Positions 1 to 10,749 of a stretch of 64,000 nucleotides of DNA are shown piece by piece. The stretch is from Caldimonas brevitalea (lineage in GTDB: Bacteria > Pseudomonadota > Gammaproteobacteria > Burkholderiales > Burkholderiaceae_C), in NCBI RefSeq assembly GCF_001017435.1, contig NZ_CP011371.1, positions 2,108,001-2,172,000 on the forward strand, written 5' to 3'. The notes under the pieces were generated by a model. It ran no database searches, was not told the DNA's origin, and saw only the letters and a program-made list of their open reading frames with translations. The position numbers and the translations under genes were made by a program. Every line of letters begins with the position of its first letter. Within the stretch, counting starts at the first letter, position 1.

Positions 1-199
1 GCTGCAGGCCAAGCTGGTGCCCACGCGCGACGCCATCTTCTTCGAGCGCGGCAAGTCGTACTACGCCAACGCGCTGGTGGCGCGGCCCGACAACCAGGAC
101 CGCGAGGCGATCAAGAAGCTGTCGGCGGCGTTGAACTCGCCCGATGTGCGCCGCTTCCTGGAAGAGAAGTACCAAGGCGCCGTCGTCCCGGCGTTCTGA
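1..199 (+). CDS. metQ: MetQ/NlpA-type methionine ABC transporter substrate-binding lipoprotein, C-terminal end
   Basis: Only the last 65 or so residues lie in the window; the reading frame is already open at base 2, so the gene begins upstream. The tail resembles the C-terminal end of the NlpA/MetQ family: a DAIFFE-type segment, a SPYANxLV-like stretch (here YYANALVARPDNQD), a segment on added C-terminal residues (NSPDVRRFLEEKY) and the typical ending GAVVPAF. In that family the protein is a periplasmic lipoprotein that hands D/L-methionine to the MetI permease and MetN ATPase. The partner genes would lie left of the window. The family call rests on the C-terminal signature only. Confidence 0.8.
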   Translation, partial: LQAKLVPTRDAIFFERGKSYYANALVARPDNQDREAIKKLSAALNSPDVRRFLEEKYQGAVVPAF

Positions 200-304
200 G
201 GCAGGCAGACCGGCGCCGGCGCGGCTTTTGCTGCTTCTGAGAACGAGCGGGGTGCCGCCCGAATGGCGGCGCCTTCCCACCTTCACAGAACGAAAGGCCA
301 CACG

Positions 305-670
305 ATGACGAGTCTGTACGACAAGCTGGGCGGCGAAGCTGCAGTCGATGCTGCGGTGGACCGGTTCTACGACCGGGTGCTGCGCGACGAGCGCATCAAG
401 CACTTCTTCGAGGGCATCGACATGCCGCGCCAGCGCCAACACCAGAAGATGTTCCTCACCTATGCCTTCGGTGGCGCGCCGGCCTATGGCGGCGGCGGCC
501 TGCGGGCCTCCCACGCGCCGCTGGTCGCGCGCGGCCTGAACGACACCCATTTCGACGCGGTCATCGAAGACCTCGCCCTGACGCTCAAGGACATGGGCGT
601 CGCCGACGACCTGGTCGACGAGGTCGCGCTGGTCGCCGAAACCGTGCGGCCCGACGTGCTCGGCCGCTGA
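305..670 (+). CDS. glbN: Truncated haemoglobin, group 1
   Basis: A 121-residue protein, the usual length of group 1 (TrHbN) truncated globins. It opens with SLYDKLGGEAAVDAAVDRFY, matching the helix A/B signature of the family, has FFEGIDM and QRQHQKMFLTYAFGG (helix E region with distal residues), and a proximal His in SHAPLV. It binds haem and reversibly binds O2 or NO; in bacteria this class is linked to NO detoxification and O2 handling in the cytoplasm. An upstream in-frame ATG at 263 would add 14 poorly conserved residues; the ATG at 305 is preferred because it follows an AAAGG ribosome-binding site and starts the conserved sequence. A palindrome follows directly downstream. Confidence 0.9.
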   Translation: MTSLYDKLGGEAAVDAAVDRFYDRVLRDERIKHFFEGIDMPRQRQHQKMFLTYAFGGAPAYGGGGLRASHAPLVARGLNDTHFDAVIEDLALTLKDMGVADDLVDEVALVAETVRPDVLGR

Positions 671-691
671 CGCGCCCCCGGCCCCCAAAAA

Positions 692-729
692 GAGAAGGCC
701 GCCACCGCATGACGCGGGGCGGCCTTCTC
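692..729 (-). terminator. Intrinsic terminator of the giant repeat gene, possibly shared
   Basis: A perfect 12-bp inverted repeat (692-703 GAGAAGGCCGCC and 718-729 GGCGGCCTTCTC) lies between two convergent genes. Read on the minus strand the hairpin is followed by a run of five T residues, so it is best as the terminator of the minus-strand giant gene. The plus-strand side has no T tract. Confidence 0.75.
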
Positions 730-776
730 GCCGTTCGCTCGCGGCCCGGTGTAGACCGGGCCGCGGCGGGGCGTGC

Positions 777-3700
777 TTACAGCAGCGGCTGGTTCTGCTT
801 GTCCTCGACCAGCGGGCTGGTCGTGTCGAGCAGCGCCATGTGGTGCTCGCGTACCGGTGCGCTCGGCGCCGGGCTAGCCAGCAGATCGCTGCCACGCTCG
901 GCCAGCACGTCGCCCGTGCCCACCGCGAGTTGCGTCGATCCTGCCGCAGCCGTTTGCGTCGCGACCTCGGTCGTCTCGCTCGCCGCTTCGGTGGTCGCCG
1001 GGGCGCTCGCCGAGTTGTCGCGGCGGAACCAGACGTCGGCCATCTGATGCTGCTGGCCGTCGGCGGTCGTGTAGCTCGACACCAGGGCCAACAGGTTGCC
1101 GTTGTCGGTCTCGGCGCTCGCGGTCGCGTCCAGGCTCAGCTCGACGATGCCCAGCTCCTGCAGCGTCTTCAGCTCGCCGGCGTCGGTCTTGCCGTCGGTG
1201 TCCCCGTCCACCCAGACACGCAGTTCCGAGTAGTGGGTGTCGGCTGCGCTGATCTTGCCGTCGCCGTTGCTGTCCTCCTGCGCCAGGGCGCTGTAGCCGT
1301 CACCGGCACGCTGACCGGAGGCCGTTTGCGTGGCGGTACCGTACAGCTCGCGGCCGTCGTTGATCTGGCCGTCACCGTTGAGGTCCCTGACCAGCAGACC
1401 GTCGGAGGCCGAGGCCCAGCCGACCGAGGTCACGTTGCCGGTCGCGTTCAGGTCGAACATCACACCGTTGCCGACCGCCACCGTCTTCACGCCGTCACCG
1501 TTCAGGTCGAGCACGATGGGCGAGGTCGACAGCAGCGCATCGAGCTGGGTCCCGGACATCGCGGCGACCTGCGTCGTCGTGAAGGCCGAGGACTGCTCCA
1601 TCGACAGCGCGGCGAGGTCGGCGGTTTCCATCGCGGCGACCTGCGTCGTCGTGAAGGCCTGGAGGTCGACCGTCTGCAGCGCAGCGAACTGCGTCGTCGT
1701 CAGGGCCGCCACGTCGGTGGTGCTGAGCGCCGCGATGTGGGCCGTCGTCAGGGCTTGGATCTGCCCGGTCGTCAGCGCCGTCATCTGCTGGGTGCTGAGC
1801 GCGTCGATCGCCGCCGTCGACAGGGCCGCAATGCTGGCCGTCGTCAGCGCTGCCACATCGGCGGTGCCCATCGCGGCGACGTGAGCCGTCGTGAGGGCGG
1901 TCGCCTGGGCACTGTTCAGGGCCGCGAAGTCAGCGGTTTCCAGGGCCACCAGCTGCGTCGTGCTCAGGGCTGCGACGTGAGCGGTGGTCAAGGCCGCCAC
2001 GTGCGCCGTCGTCAGCGCCGCGACTTGCGTGGTCCCGAGGGCCGCGATGTCGGCCGTGGCCAGCGCCCGGATCTGGGCGGTTGCGAAGGCCTGCAGGTCG
2101 GCCGTCTCGAGCGCCGCGACTTGCGTCGTGGTCAGCGCATCGATCTGGCCGGTCGTCAGGGCCGCCACCTGGGCCGTGCCGAACGCCACCACCTGGGTGG
2201 TGCTGAGGGCGGCGATACCGGTGGTGCTCAGCGCACGCAGGTCAGCGGTCTCGATCGCGGCGACCTGGGCCGTGCTCAGGGCCGCCAGCTGGGCGCTGCT
2301 CAGCGCTGCAGCCTGTGCCGTGGTCAGGGCGCGGATGTCGGCCACCTCGATCGCTGCCGCCTGCGTGGTGCTCAGCGCAGCCACTTGCGCGGTGGTGAGC
2401 GAGGCGACCTGGGCGGTCGTCAGGGCTGCCACCTGGCTGGTGGCCAGGGCTGCCACGTCGGCGGTCTGCAGCGCGGCCACCTGGGCGGTGGTCAGCGCAG
2501 CGACCTGCGTGGTGCCGAGGGCCGCCACCTGGTTGGTCCCCAGCGCCACCACCTGGGCGGTGGTCAGCGCGGCCACTTGTGCCGTGCCGAGGGCGGCCAC
2601 GTGGGTGGTGCCGAGGGCCGCGATGTTGGCGGTGGTCAGGGCGCGCAGGTCAGCCGTTTCGATGGCGGCGACCTGCGTGGTGCCGAGGGCGGCCAGCTGG
2701 GCGCTGCTCAGCGCTGCAGCCTGGGCGGTGGTCAGGGCGCGGAGGTCCGCCACCTCGATCGCCGCGAACTGGGTGGTGCTCAGGGCGGCCACTTGCGTGG
2801 TGCCGAGGGCGGCCACCTGGGCCGTGGTCAGGGCCACCACCTGGGTGGTCGACAGGGCCGCCAGGTCAGCGGTCTGCAGCGAGGCCACCTGGGCGGTGGT
2901 CAGCGCGGCGACCTGGGTCGTGCCCAGCGCGGCGACCTGGGCGGTCGTCAGCGCCACCACTTGCGCGGTGGTCAGGGCGGCCACTTGCGCGGTGCCGAAG
3001 GCCGCCACCTGCGTCGTGCCGAGGGCGGCGACGTTGGCGGTGGTCAGGGCACGCAGATCAGCCGTCTCGATCGCCGCCACCTGGGCCGTGCTCATCGCGG
3101 TCAGCTGGGCGCTGGTCAGCGCCGCGGCTTGCGCGGTGGTCAGGGCGCGGATGTCGGCCACTTCGATGGCTGCCGCTTGCGTGGTGGTCAGCGCGGCGAC
3201 CTGGGCGGTCGTCAGGGCGTCGACCTGCTGCGTGGTCAGCGCGACGATGTTGGCCGTGGCCAGCGAGGCGATGTTGGCCGTGGTCAGGGCGCGCAGGTCG
3301 GCCGTTTCGATCGCGGCGATCTGCGTGGTGCCGAGGGCGGCCAGCTGGGCGCTGCTCAGCGCTGCAGCCTGCGCGGTGGTCAGGGCGCGGAGGTCCGCCA
3401 CCTCGATCGCCGCGAACTGGGTGGTGCTCAGGGCTGCCACTTGCGCGGTGCCGAGGGCGGCCACCTGGGCCGTGGTGAGGGCCACCACCTGGGTGGTCGA
3501 CAGGGCCGCCAGGTCAGCGGTCTGCAGCGAGGCCACCTGGGCGGTGGTCAGCGCGGCGACCTGGGTCGTGCCCAGCGCGGCGACCTGGGCGGTCGTCAGG
3601 GCCACCACTTGCGCGGTGGTCAGGGCCGCCACTTGCGCGGTGCCGAAGGCCGCCACCTGCGTCGTGCCGAGGGCGGCGACGTTGGCGGTGGTCAGGGCCC

Positions 3701-6700
3701 GCAGGTCGGCCGTCTCGATCGCCGCCACCTGTGCCGTGGTCATCGCGGTCAGCTGGGCGCTGGTCAGCGCCGCGGCTTGCGCGGTGGTCAGGGCGCGGAT
3801 GTCGGCCACTTCGATGGCTGCCACTTGCGTGGTGGTCAGTGCGGCGACCTGAGCGTTGGTGAGCGCGCTGACCTGCTGGGTGGTCAGCGCGGCGATGTCA
3901 CCGGTCGCCAGCGAGGCGATGTTGGCCGTGGTCAGGGCGCGCAGGTCGGCGGTTTCGATCGCGGCGATCTGCGTGGTGCCGAGGGCGGCCAGCTGGGCGC
4001 TGCTCAGCGCTGCAGCCTGGGCCGTGGTCAGGGCACGGATGTCGGCCACTTCGAGGGCGGCGAACTGCGTGGTCGTCAGCGCGGCGACCTGGGCGGTGCC
4101 GAGGGTGGCCACGTGGGCGGTCGACAGGGCCACCACCTGGGCGGTCGACAAGGCCGCCAGGTCGGCCGTCTGCAGCGCGGCCGTCTGGGCGGTGGTCAGC
4201 GCAGCGACCTGGCCGGTCGTCAGCGCGGCGACCTGGGAGGTCGTCAGCGCCACCACCTGGGAGGCGGTCAGCGAGCTGACCTGCGTGGTGCCGAGGGCGG
4301 CCACGTGGGTGGTGCCGAGGGCCGCGATGTTGGCGGTGGTCAGGGCACGCAGGTCGGCCGTCTCGATGGCGGCGATCTGCGTGGTGCCGAGGGCGGCCAG
4401 CTGGGCGCTGCTCAGCGCTGCAGCCTGGGCGGTGGTCAGGGCGCGGAGGTCCGCCACCTCGATCGCCGCGAACTGGGTGGTGCTCAGGGCGGCCACTTGC
4501 GTGGTGCCGAGGGCGGCCACCTGGGCCGTGGTCAGGGCCACCACCTGGGTGGTCGACAGGGCCGCCAGGTCAGCGGTCTGCAGCGAGGCCACCTGGGCGG
4601 TGGTCAGCGCGGCGACCTGGGTCGTGCCCAGCGCGGCGACCTGGGCCGTGGTCAGGGCCACCACTTGCGCGGTGGTCAGCGAGGCCACCTGGCCGGTGCC
4701 GAGCGCCGCCACCTGGGTGGTGCCGAGGGCCGCGACGTTGGTCGTGCTCAGGGCTGCCACGTCGGCGGTGTCGAGCGCAGCGACCTGGGCCGTGGTCATC
4801 GCGGTGAGCTGTGCGCTGGTCAGGGCCGCGGCGTGGGCCGTGGTCAGGGCGCGCACGTCAGCCACCTCGATCGCGGCGACTTGCGTCGTGGTCAGCGCGG
4901 CCACCTGGGCGGTGGTCAGGGCTTCCACTTGAGCCGTGCCGAGCGCGACCACCTGTGCGGTGCCGAGCGCGGCGATGCTGGTGGTGCCGATGGCCCGCAG
5001 GTCGGCCGTTTCGAGGGCGGCGACCTGAGTGGTGCCCAGGGCGACCACCTGGGCGCTGGTCAGCGCTGCGGTCTGGGCCGTGGTGAGGGCGCGCAGGTCG
5101 GTCGTCTCGATGGCGGCCACTTGCGTGGTCGTCAGCGCGGCGATCTGTTGCGTGCCCAGGGCGGCGATTTGGGCGGTGCCCAGGGCCACGATGTTGGCGG
5201 TGGCCAGCGAGGCGATGTTGGCCGTGGTCAAGGCGCGCAGGTCGGCCGTCTCGAGGGCGGCGATCTGCGTGGTGCCGAGGGCGGCCAGCTGGGCGCTGGT
5301 GAGGGCCGCGGCATGGGCCGTGGTCAGGGCGCGGACGTCGTTGGCTTCTAGCGCGGCGAACTGCGTCGTGCCGAGGGCCGCCACTTGCGCGGTGCTCAGG
5401 GCGGCGACGTGGCCGGTCGTCAGGGCGACGATCTGGTTGGTTGCGAGGGCCGCGATGTCGGCGGTCTGCAGCGCGGCCACCTGGGCGGTGGTCAGCGCGG
5501 CCACCTGGCCGGTGCCGAGGGCCTGCACTTGAGCCGTCGTCAGGGCCACCACTTGCGCGGTGGTCAGGGCGCCCACCTGGGCGGTGCCGAGGGCGGCCAC
5601 CTGGGTCGTGCCGAGGGCGGCGACGTTGGTGGTGCTCAGGGCGCGCAGGTCGGCGGTGTCGAACGCGGCGATCTGCGCCGTGCTCATCGCGGTCAGCTGG
5701 GCGCTGGTCAGCGCCGCGGCTTGTGCGGTGGTCAGGGCGCGGATGTCGGCCACTTCGATCGCTGCCGCTTGCGTGGTGGTCAGCGCGGCCACCTGGGCGG
5801 TGGTCAGGGCTTCCACCTGCTGGGTGGTCAGCGCGGCGATGTCACCGGTCGCCAGCGAGGCGATGTTGGTGGTGCTCAGGGCGCGCAGGTCGGCCGTCTC
5901 GATCGCGGCGATCTGGGTCGTGCCGAGGGCGGCCAGCTGGGCGCTGCTGAGCGCCGCGGCTTGGGCCGTGGTCAGGGCACGCACGTCGGCCACTTCGAGG
6001 GCGGCGAACTGCGTGGTCGTCAGCGCGGCCACCTGGGTGGTGCCGAGGGCGGCCACCTGGGCGGTGGTCAGCGCGGCGACCTGGGCGGTCGAGAAGGCCG
6101 TCAGGTCGGCGGTCTGCAGCGCGGCGGCCTGGGCGGTCGTCAGCGCGGCGACTTGGCCGACCGTCAGGGCGGCGGCCTGGCTGGTCGTCAGGGCCACCAC
6201 TTGCGCGGTGGTCAGCGCGGCGACCTGGTTCGTGCCGAGGGCGGCCACTTGCGTGGTGCCGAGGGCCGCGACGTTGGTGGTCGACAGCGCGACGAGGTCG
6301 GCGGTCTCGATGGCGGCCAGTTGGGCGGTGCTCATCGCCACCACCTGGGCGCTGCTCAGCGCGGCGGACTGGGCCGTCGTCAAGGCCCGCACGTCGGCGG
6401 TCTGGAGGGCCGCCACTTGCGTGGTGGTCAGCGCTGCGACCTGGCCGGTGGTCAGGGCTTCGATCTGGTTCGTGCCCAGCGCGGCGATGTGGCCGGTCGC
6501 CAGCGAGGCGATGTTGGCCGTGGTCAGGGCGCGCAGGTCAGCCGTTTCGAGGGCGGCGATCTGCGTGGTGCCGAGGGCGGCCAGCTGGGCGCTGGTCAGC
6601 GCGGCGGCATGGGCCGTGGTCAGGGCGCGCACATCGGCCACTTCGAGGGCGGCGAACTGCGTGGTCGTCAGCGCGGCCACCTGGGCGGTGCCCAGGGCGG

Positions 6701-6970
6701 CCACGTGGGCAGCGCTCAGCGCCACCACCTGGGCGGTCGACAACACGGCCAGGTCGGCCGTCTGCAGCGCGTTGACCTGCGCGGTGGTCAGCGCGGCGAC
6801 TTGCGTCGTGCCGAGGGCCGAGACCTGGGCGGTCGTCAGGGCCACCACTTGCGCGGTGGTCAGGGCGCCGACCTGGGCGGTGCCGAGGGCGGCCACCTGG
6901 GTCGTGCCGAGGGCGGCGACGTTGGTGGTGCTCAGGGCGCGCAGGTCCGCGGTTTCGATCGCGGCGATCT
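777..6970 (-). CDS. C-terminal open segment of the giant repeat protein (octapeptide repeats plus EF-hand-like domain)
   Basis: Open frame downstream of the frameshift, about 2060 residues; the first ATG available inside it is at 6896. It holds roughly 225 octapeptide repeats and, between about 1020 and 1545, the only non-repetitive domain of the protein, with acidic loops PIVLDLNGDGVKT, RDLNGDGQINDGRELYG, DSNGDGKISAADTHYSELRVW and VDGDTDGKTDAGEL. These follow the Ca-binding DxDxDG pattern. The extreme C-terminus (about 55 residues) is Ala/Thr/Ser-rich. For type I-secreted proteins the export signal is C-terminal, so this segment would carry it if that route is used; no secretion genes are nearby. 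Confidence 0.6.
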
Positions 6971-9900
6971 GGGGCGGTGCTCATCGCCACCAGCTGGGCG
7001 CTGGTCAGCGCGGCGGCCTGGGCGGTGCTCAGGGCACGGATGTCGGCCACTTCGATGGCCGCGGCTTGCGTGGTCGTCAGCGCGGCGACCTGGGCCGTCG
7101 TGAGGGCGTCGACCTGCTGGGTGGTCAGCGCGACGATGTTGGCGGTCGCCAGCGAGGCGATGTTGGCCGTGGTCAGGGCGCGCAGGTCGGCCGTTTCGAT
7201 CGCGGCGATCTGCGTGGTGCCGAGGGCGGCCAGCTGGGCGCTGGTCAGCGCGGCGGCCTGGGCGGTGGTCAGGGCGCGGATGTCGGCCACTTCGAGGGCG
7301 GCGAACTGGGTCGTGCTCAGCGCGGCGACCTGGGCCGTGCCGAGGGCGGCCACCTGGGCGGTGGTCAGCGCCACCACCTGGTGGGTGGCCAGGGCAGCCA
7401 GGTCGGCAGTCTGCAGCGAGGCCACCTGGGCGGTGGTCAGCGCGGCGACCTGAGCCGTCGTCAGCGCGGCGGCATGGGCGGTCGTCAGGGCCACGACTTG
7501 CGCGGTGGTCAGGGCGGCCACCTGCCCGGTGCCGAGGGCGGCCACCTGCGTCGTGCCGAGGGCGGCGACGTTGGTGGTGCTCAGGGCGCGCAGGTCGGCG
7601 GTGTCGAACGCGGCGATCTGGGCCGTGCTCATCGCGACCAGCTGGGCGCTGGTCAGCGCGGCGGCTTGCGTGGTGCTCAGCGCGCGGATGTCGGTCACTT
7701 CGATGGCCGCGGCTTGCGTCGTGGTCAGCGCGGCGACCTGGGCGGTGGTCAGGGCGTCGATCTGCTGGGTGGTCAGCGCGGCGATGTCACCGGTGGCCAG
7801 CGAGGCGATGTTGGCCGTGGTCAGGGCGCGCAGGTCGGCCGTTTCGATCGCGGCGATCTGCGTGGTGCCGAGGGCGGCCAGCTGGGCGCTGGTGAGCGCA
7901 GCGGCCTGGGCCGTGGTCAGGGCGCGCACGTCGGCCACTTCGAGGGCGGCGAACTGTGTGGTCGTCAGCGCGGCCACCTGGGTGGTGCCGAGGGCGGCCA
8001 CCTGGGCGGTGGTCAGCGCCGCGACCTGGGTGGTCGAGAAGGCCGTCAGGTCGGCGGTCTACAGCGCGGCCGCCTGGGCGGTGGTCAGCGCGGCGACCTG
8101 GCCGGCGGTCAGGGCGGCGGCCTGGGAGGTCGTCAGGGCCACCACTTGCGCGGTGGTCAGGGCTGCGACCTGGGCCGTGCCGAGGGCGGCGACATGGGTG
8201 GTGCCGAGGGCGGCGATGTTGGTCGTCGACAAGGCGCGCAGGTCGGCGGTCTCGATGGCCGCCAGCTGCGTGGTGCTCAGGGCCGCCAGCTGGGCGCTGG
8301 TGAGCGCGGCCGCCTGGTCGGTGGTGAGCGCGCGGATGTCGGCGACTTCGACGGCGGCGATCTGCGTGGTCGTCAGCGCGGCCACCTGTTGGGTGCCGAG
8401 CGCGGCGACTTGCGCCGTGCTCAGCGCGGCGATGTCGGCGGTGCCCAGCGACGCGATGATGGCGGTGCTCAGGGCGCGCAGGTCGGCCGTCTCGAAGGCG
8501 GCGACCTGCGTCGTGCTCAGGGCGGCCAACTGGGCGCTGCTGAGCGCGGCAGCCTGCGCCGTGGTCAGGGCGCGGATGTCGGCGACCCCGAGCGCGGCCA
8601 CCTGGGTGGTACCGAGGGCGGCGACCTGGGCGGTGGTGAGCGCGCTCACCTGGCCGGTGGTCAGGGCCACCACTTGTGCGGTGCTCAGGGCCGCCAGGTC
8701 GGCGGTCTGCAGGGCGGCGACCTGGGCGGTGGTCAGCGCCGTCACCTGGGCGTTGGTGAGGGCGGCGGCCTGGGTGGTCGTCAGCGCCACCACTTGCGCG
8801 GTGGTCAGTGCGGCGACCTGGGCAGTGCCGAGCGCCGCGACATGGCCCGTGGCCAGCGCGGCGATGTTGGTGGTGCTCAGGGCACGCAGGTCCGCGGTTT
8901 CGATCGCGGCCAGTTGCGTGGTGCTCAGGGCGGTCAGTTGCGCGCTGCTGAGGGAGGCGGCCTGCGTGGTGGTCAGGGCGCGGATGTCGGCCACTTCCAG
9001 CGCGGCCACCTGGGTGGTGCCGAGGGCGGCCAGTTGCGCGGTGGCGAGCGAGGCGATTTGCCCGGTGGTCAGGGCGGCCACCTGGCCGGTCGTCAGGGCC
9101 GCGACGTCGGTCGTCTGCAACGCTGCCAGCTGCGCGGTCGTCAGGGCGGCCACCTGGCCGTTGGTGAGGGCCGCGACTTGGGTGGTGGTCAACGCCACCA
9201 CCTGGTTGGTGCCGAGCGCGGCGATCTGGGCGGTGCCCAGCGAGGTCAGCTGGGTGGTGCCCAGCGCGGCCACGGCGGTGGTGCTCAGCGCGCGCAGGTC
9301 GCCGGTCTCGATGGCGGCCAGCTGCGTGGTGCTCAAGGCGGTCAGCTGGGCGCTCGACAGCGCGGCGGCCTGGGCCGTGGTGAGGGCACGAATGTCGAGG
9401 GTTTCGAGGGCGGCGGCCTGGGTGGTCGACAGCGCGGCGACCTGCTGGGTCGTCAGGGCGCTGACTTGCGCGGTGCCGAGCGCGGCGATCGCGGACGTCC
9501 CGAGCGAGGCGATGTTGGCGGTGCTCAAGGCGCGCAGGTCGGCGGTTTCGATCGCGGCGATCTGCGTCGTGCCCAGGGCGGCCAGCTGGGCGCTGCTGAG
9601 CGCGGCGGCCTGGGCAGTGGTCAGGGCACGGACGTCGGCCACTTCCAGCGCGGCGAACTGCGTCGTGCCGAGGGCGGCGACTTGGGCGGTGCCGAGCGCG
9701 GCGACCTGTGCGGTGGTCAGCGCGACGATCTGGTTGGTGGCCAGCGCGGCGAGGTCGGCGGTTTGCAGCGCGGCCACCTGCGCGGTGGTCATCGCGGCGA
9801 CCTGGGCGGCGGTCAGGTTGGCGGCCTGGGTGGTGGTCAGCGCGACCACTTGTTGTGTCGTCAGCGCGGCGATCTGCGCCGTGCCGAGAGCCGCGACCTG

Positions 9901-10740
9901 GCCGGTGGCCAGTGCGGCGATGTTGGTGGTGCTGAGGGCGCGCAGGTCGGCGGTTTCGAAGGCGGCGATCTGGGTCGTGCTCAGCGCGGCCAGTTGCGCG
10001 CTGGTCAGCGCGGCGGCCTGGGCGGTGGTCAGGGCACGCAAGTCGGCGGTTTCGAACGCGGCGGCCTGGGTCGTGCTGAGGGCGGCGATCTGGCCGGTGC
10101 CGAGGGCGGCGACCTGGGCCGTCGTCAGGGCCGCAATGTGCGACGTGGCCAGAGCGGCCACGTCAGAGGTTTGCAGTGCGGCGACCTGGGCGGTGCCGAG
10201 GGCGGTGACCTGGGTTGTGCTCAGCGCGGCGACATGCGCGGTGCTCAGCGCCACGACCTGCTGCGTCGACAGGGCCGACACCTGCGCCGTGCCGAGGGCG
10301 GCCACTTGGGTTGTGCTCAGCGCGGCGACCGCGTTGGTGCTCAGGGCCCGCAGGTCGGCGGTCTCGAGCGCGGCGATCTGCGTGGTGCTCAAGGCTGCCA
10401 CTTGCGCGGTGCCGAGCGCGGCGGCCTGCGCGGTGGTCAGCGCCCGCAGGTCGGAGGTCTGGATGGCGGCGACTTGGGTCGTCGTCATCGCGGCCACTTG
10501 ATTCGTGCCGAGTGCGGCCACCTGCGTGCCGCTGAGCGCGACGATCTGGTGCGTGCCCAGCGCCGCAAGGTTGGCCGTCGAGAGGGCCCGAATGTCCACC
10601 GTTTCGATGGCCGCCACCTGTGCGGTCGTCAACGCAGCGGCCTGCGCCGTCGAGAAAGCCACCCAGTCTTCGGTGGTGAGACCCGCGATCGATGTGGTCG
10701 AGAGCGACGCGATCTGCGTGGTCGAGAGTGACGGGATTAA
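1545..10740 (-). repeat. 24-bp coding tandem repeat, about 380 copies, with a 27-unit (648-bp) higher-order period
   Basis: Each 24-bp unit encodes one octapeptide of pattern A-[AVRS]-[LIM]-[TSGEQ]-[TASV]-[ATGN]-[QDNH]-[VILAF]. Every few units a Q is replaced by D (ETADLR, QTADLA, EVADIR); spacings of these D-units run 5, 4, 6, 4, 8 units and then recur, giving 27 units. The same DNA string starts at 2843 and 3491 (648 bp apart) and again at 4547 (1056 bp, 44 units further), so long blocks were duplicated recently. Because the unit is a multiple of three, all six frames stay open for kilobases. Confidence 0.9.
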
Positions 10741-10749
10741 CGAGGCCAT
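8059..10749 (-). CDS. N-terminal open segment of the giant repeat protein
   Basis: An 896-residue open frame from the native start to the premature TAG. It begins MASLIPSLSTTQIASL and goes straight into the octapeptide repeats; no signal peptide, membrane segment or non-repeat domain is visible. If the nonsense codon is real, this would be the only part translated from the native ribosome-binding site, and it would lack the calcium-binding C-terminus. Confidence 0.55.
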   Translation of the reverse strand: MASLIPSLSTTQIASLSTTSIAGLTTEDWVAFSTAQAAALTTAQVAAIETVDIRALSTANLAALGTHQIVALSGTQVAALGTNQVAAMTTTQVAAIQTSDLRALTTAQAAALGTAQVAALSTTQIAALETADLRALSTNAVAALSTTQVAALGTAQVSALSTQQVVALSTAHVAALSTTQVTALGTAQVAALQTSDVAALATSHIAALTTAQVAALGTGQIAALSTTQAAAFETADLRALTTAQAAALTSAQLAALSTTQIAAFETADLRALSTTNIAALATGQVAALGTAQIAALTTQQVVALTTTQAANLTAAQVAAMTTAQVAALQTADLAALATNQIVALTTAQVAALGTAQVAALGTTQFAALEVADVRALTTAQAAALSSAQLAALGTTQIAAIETADLRALSTANIASLGTSAIAALGTAQVSALTTQQVAALSTTQAAALETLDIRALTTAQAAALSSAQLTALSTTQLAAIETGDLRALSTTAVAALGTTQLTSLGTAQIAALGTNQVVALTTTQVAALTNGQVAALTTAQLAALQTTDVAALTTGQVAALTTGQIASLATAQLAALGTTQVAALEVADIRALTTTQAASLSSAQLTALSTTQLAAIETADLRALSTTNIAALATGHVAALGTAQVAALTTAQVVALTTTQAAALTNAQVTALTTAQVAALQTADLAALSTAQVVALTTGQVSALTTAQVAALGTTQVAALGVADIRALTTAQAAALSSAQLAALSTTQVAAFETADLRALSTAIIASLGTADIAALSTAQVAALGTQQVAALTTTQIAAVEVADIRALTTDQAAALTSAQLAALSTTQLAAIETADLRALSTTNIAALGTTHVAALGTAQVAALTTAQVVALTTSQAAALTAGQVAALTTAQAAAL

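Larger units (their letters stand above)
777..10749 (-). pseudogene. Giant octapeptide-repeat protein with C-terminal EF-hand-like domain, interrupted by one stop and one frameshift
   Basis: The gene starts at ATG 10749 (GAGGA eight bases upstream, at about 10758-10763) and runs to the stop at 777. The span is 9973 bases, exactly one base more than a 3323-residue reading frame. Two lesions break it: a TAG at 8059-8061, where sister repeats have CAG, and an extra G in the run at 6971-6974 (read on the minus strand, ACC GCC CAG becomes ACC GCC CCA). Without them a single protein would result: a short N-terminus with no signal peptide, about 380 copies of an 8-residue repeat (consensus AALTTAQV), then from about base 1545 a domain with DxNxDG calcium loops (DLNGDGVKT, DLNGDGQIND, DSNGDGKISAAD). 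LDLNGDG loops of this kind are common in type I-secreted adhesins and RTX proteins. I do not recognise the repeat as a named family. The lesions could be sequencing errors or real. Confidence 0.7.

Noticed and set aside
840..10731. Very long plus-strand open frames opposite the giant repeat gene (840-5351, 5560-10731)
   Set aside because: A 24-bp repeat unit with no stop codon in any frame keeps every frame open. The minus strand has the start with a ribosome-binding site, a non-repetitive domain and a terminator.
1545..10740. CRISPR array or TAL-effector-like repeat
   Set aside because: There are no spacers between units, and the 8-residue period is too short for the 33-35-residue TAL repeat, despite a passing likeness of LTTAQVVAL to its start.
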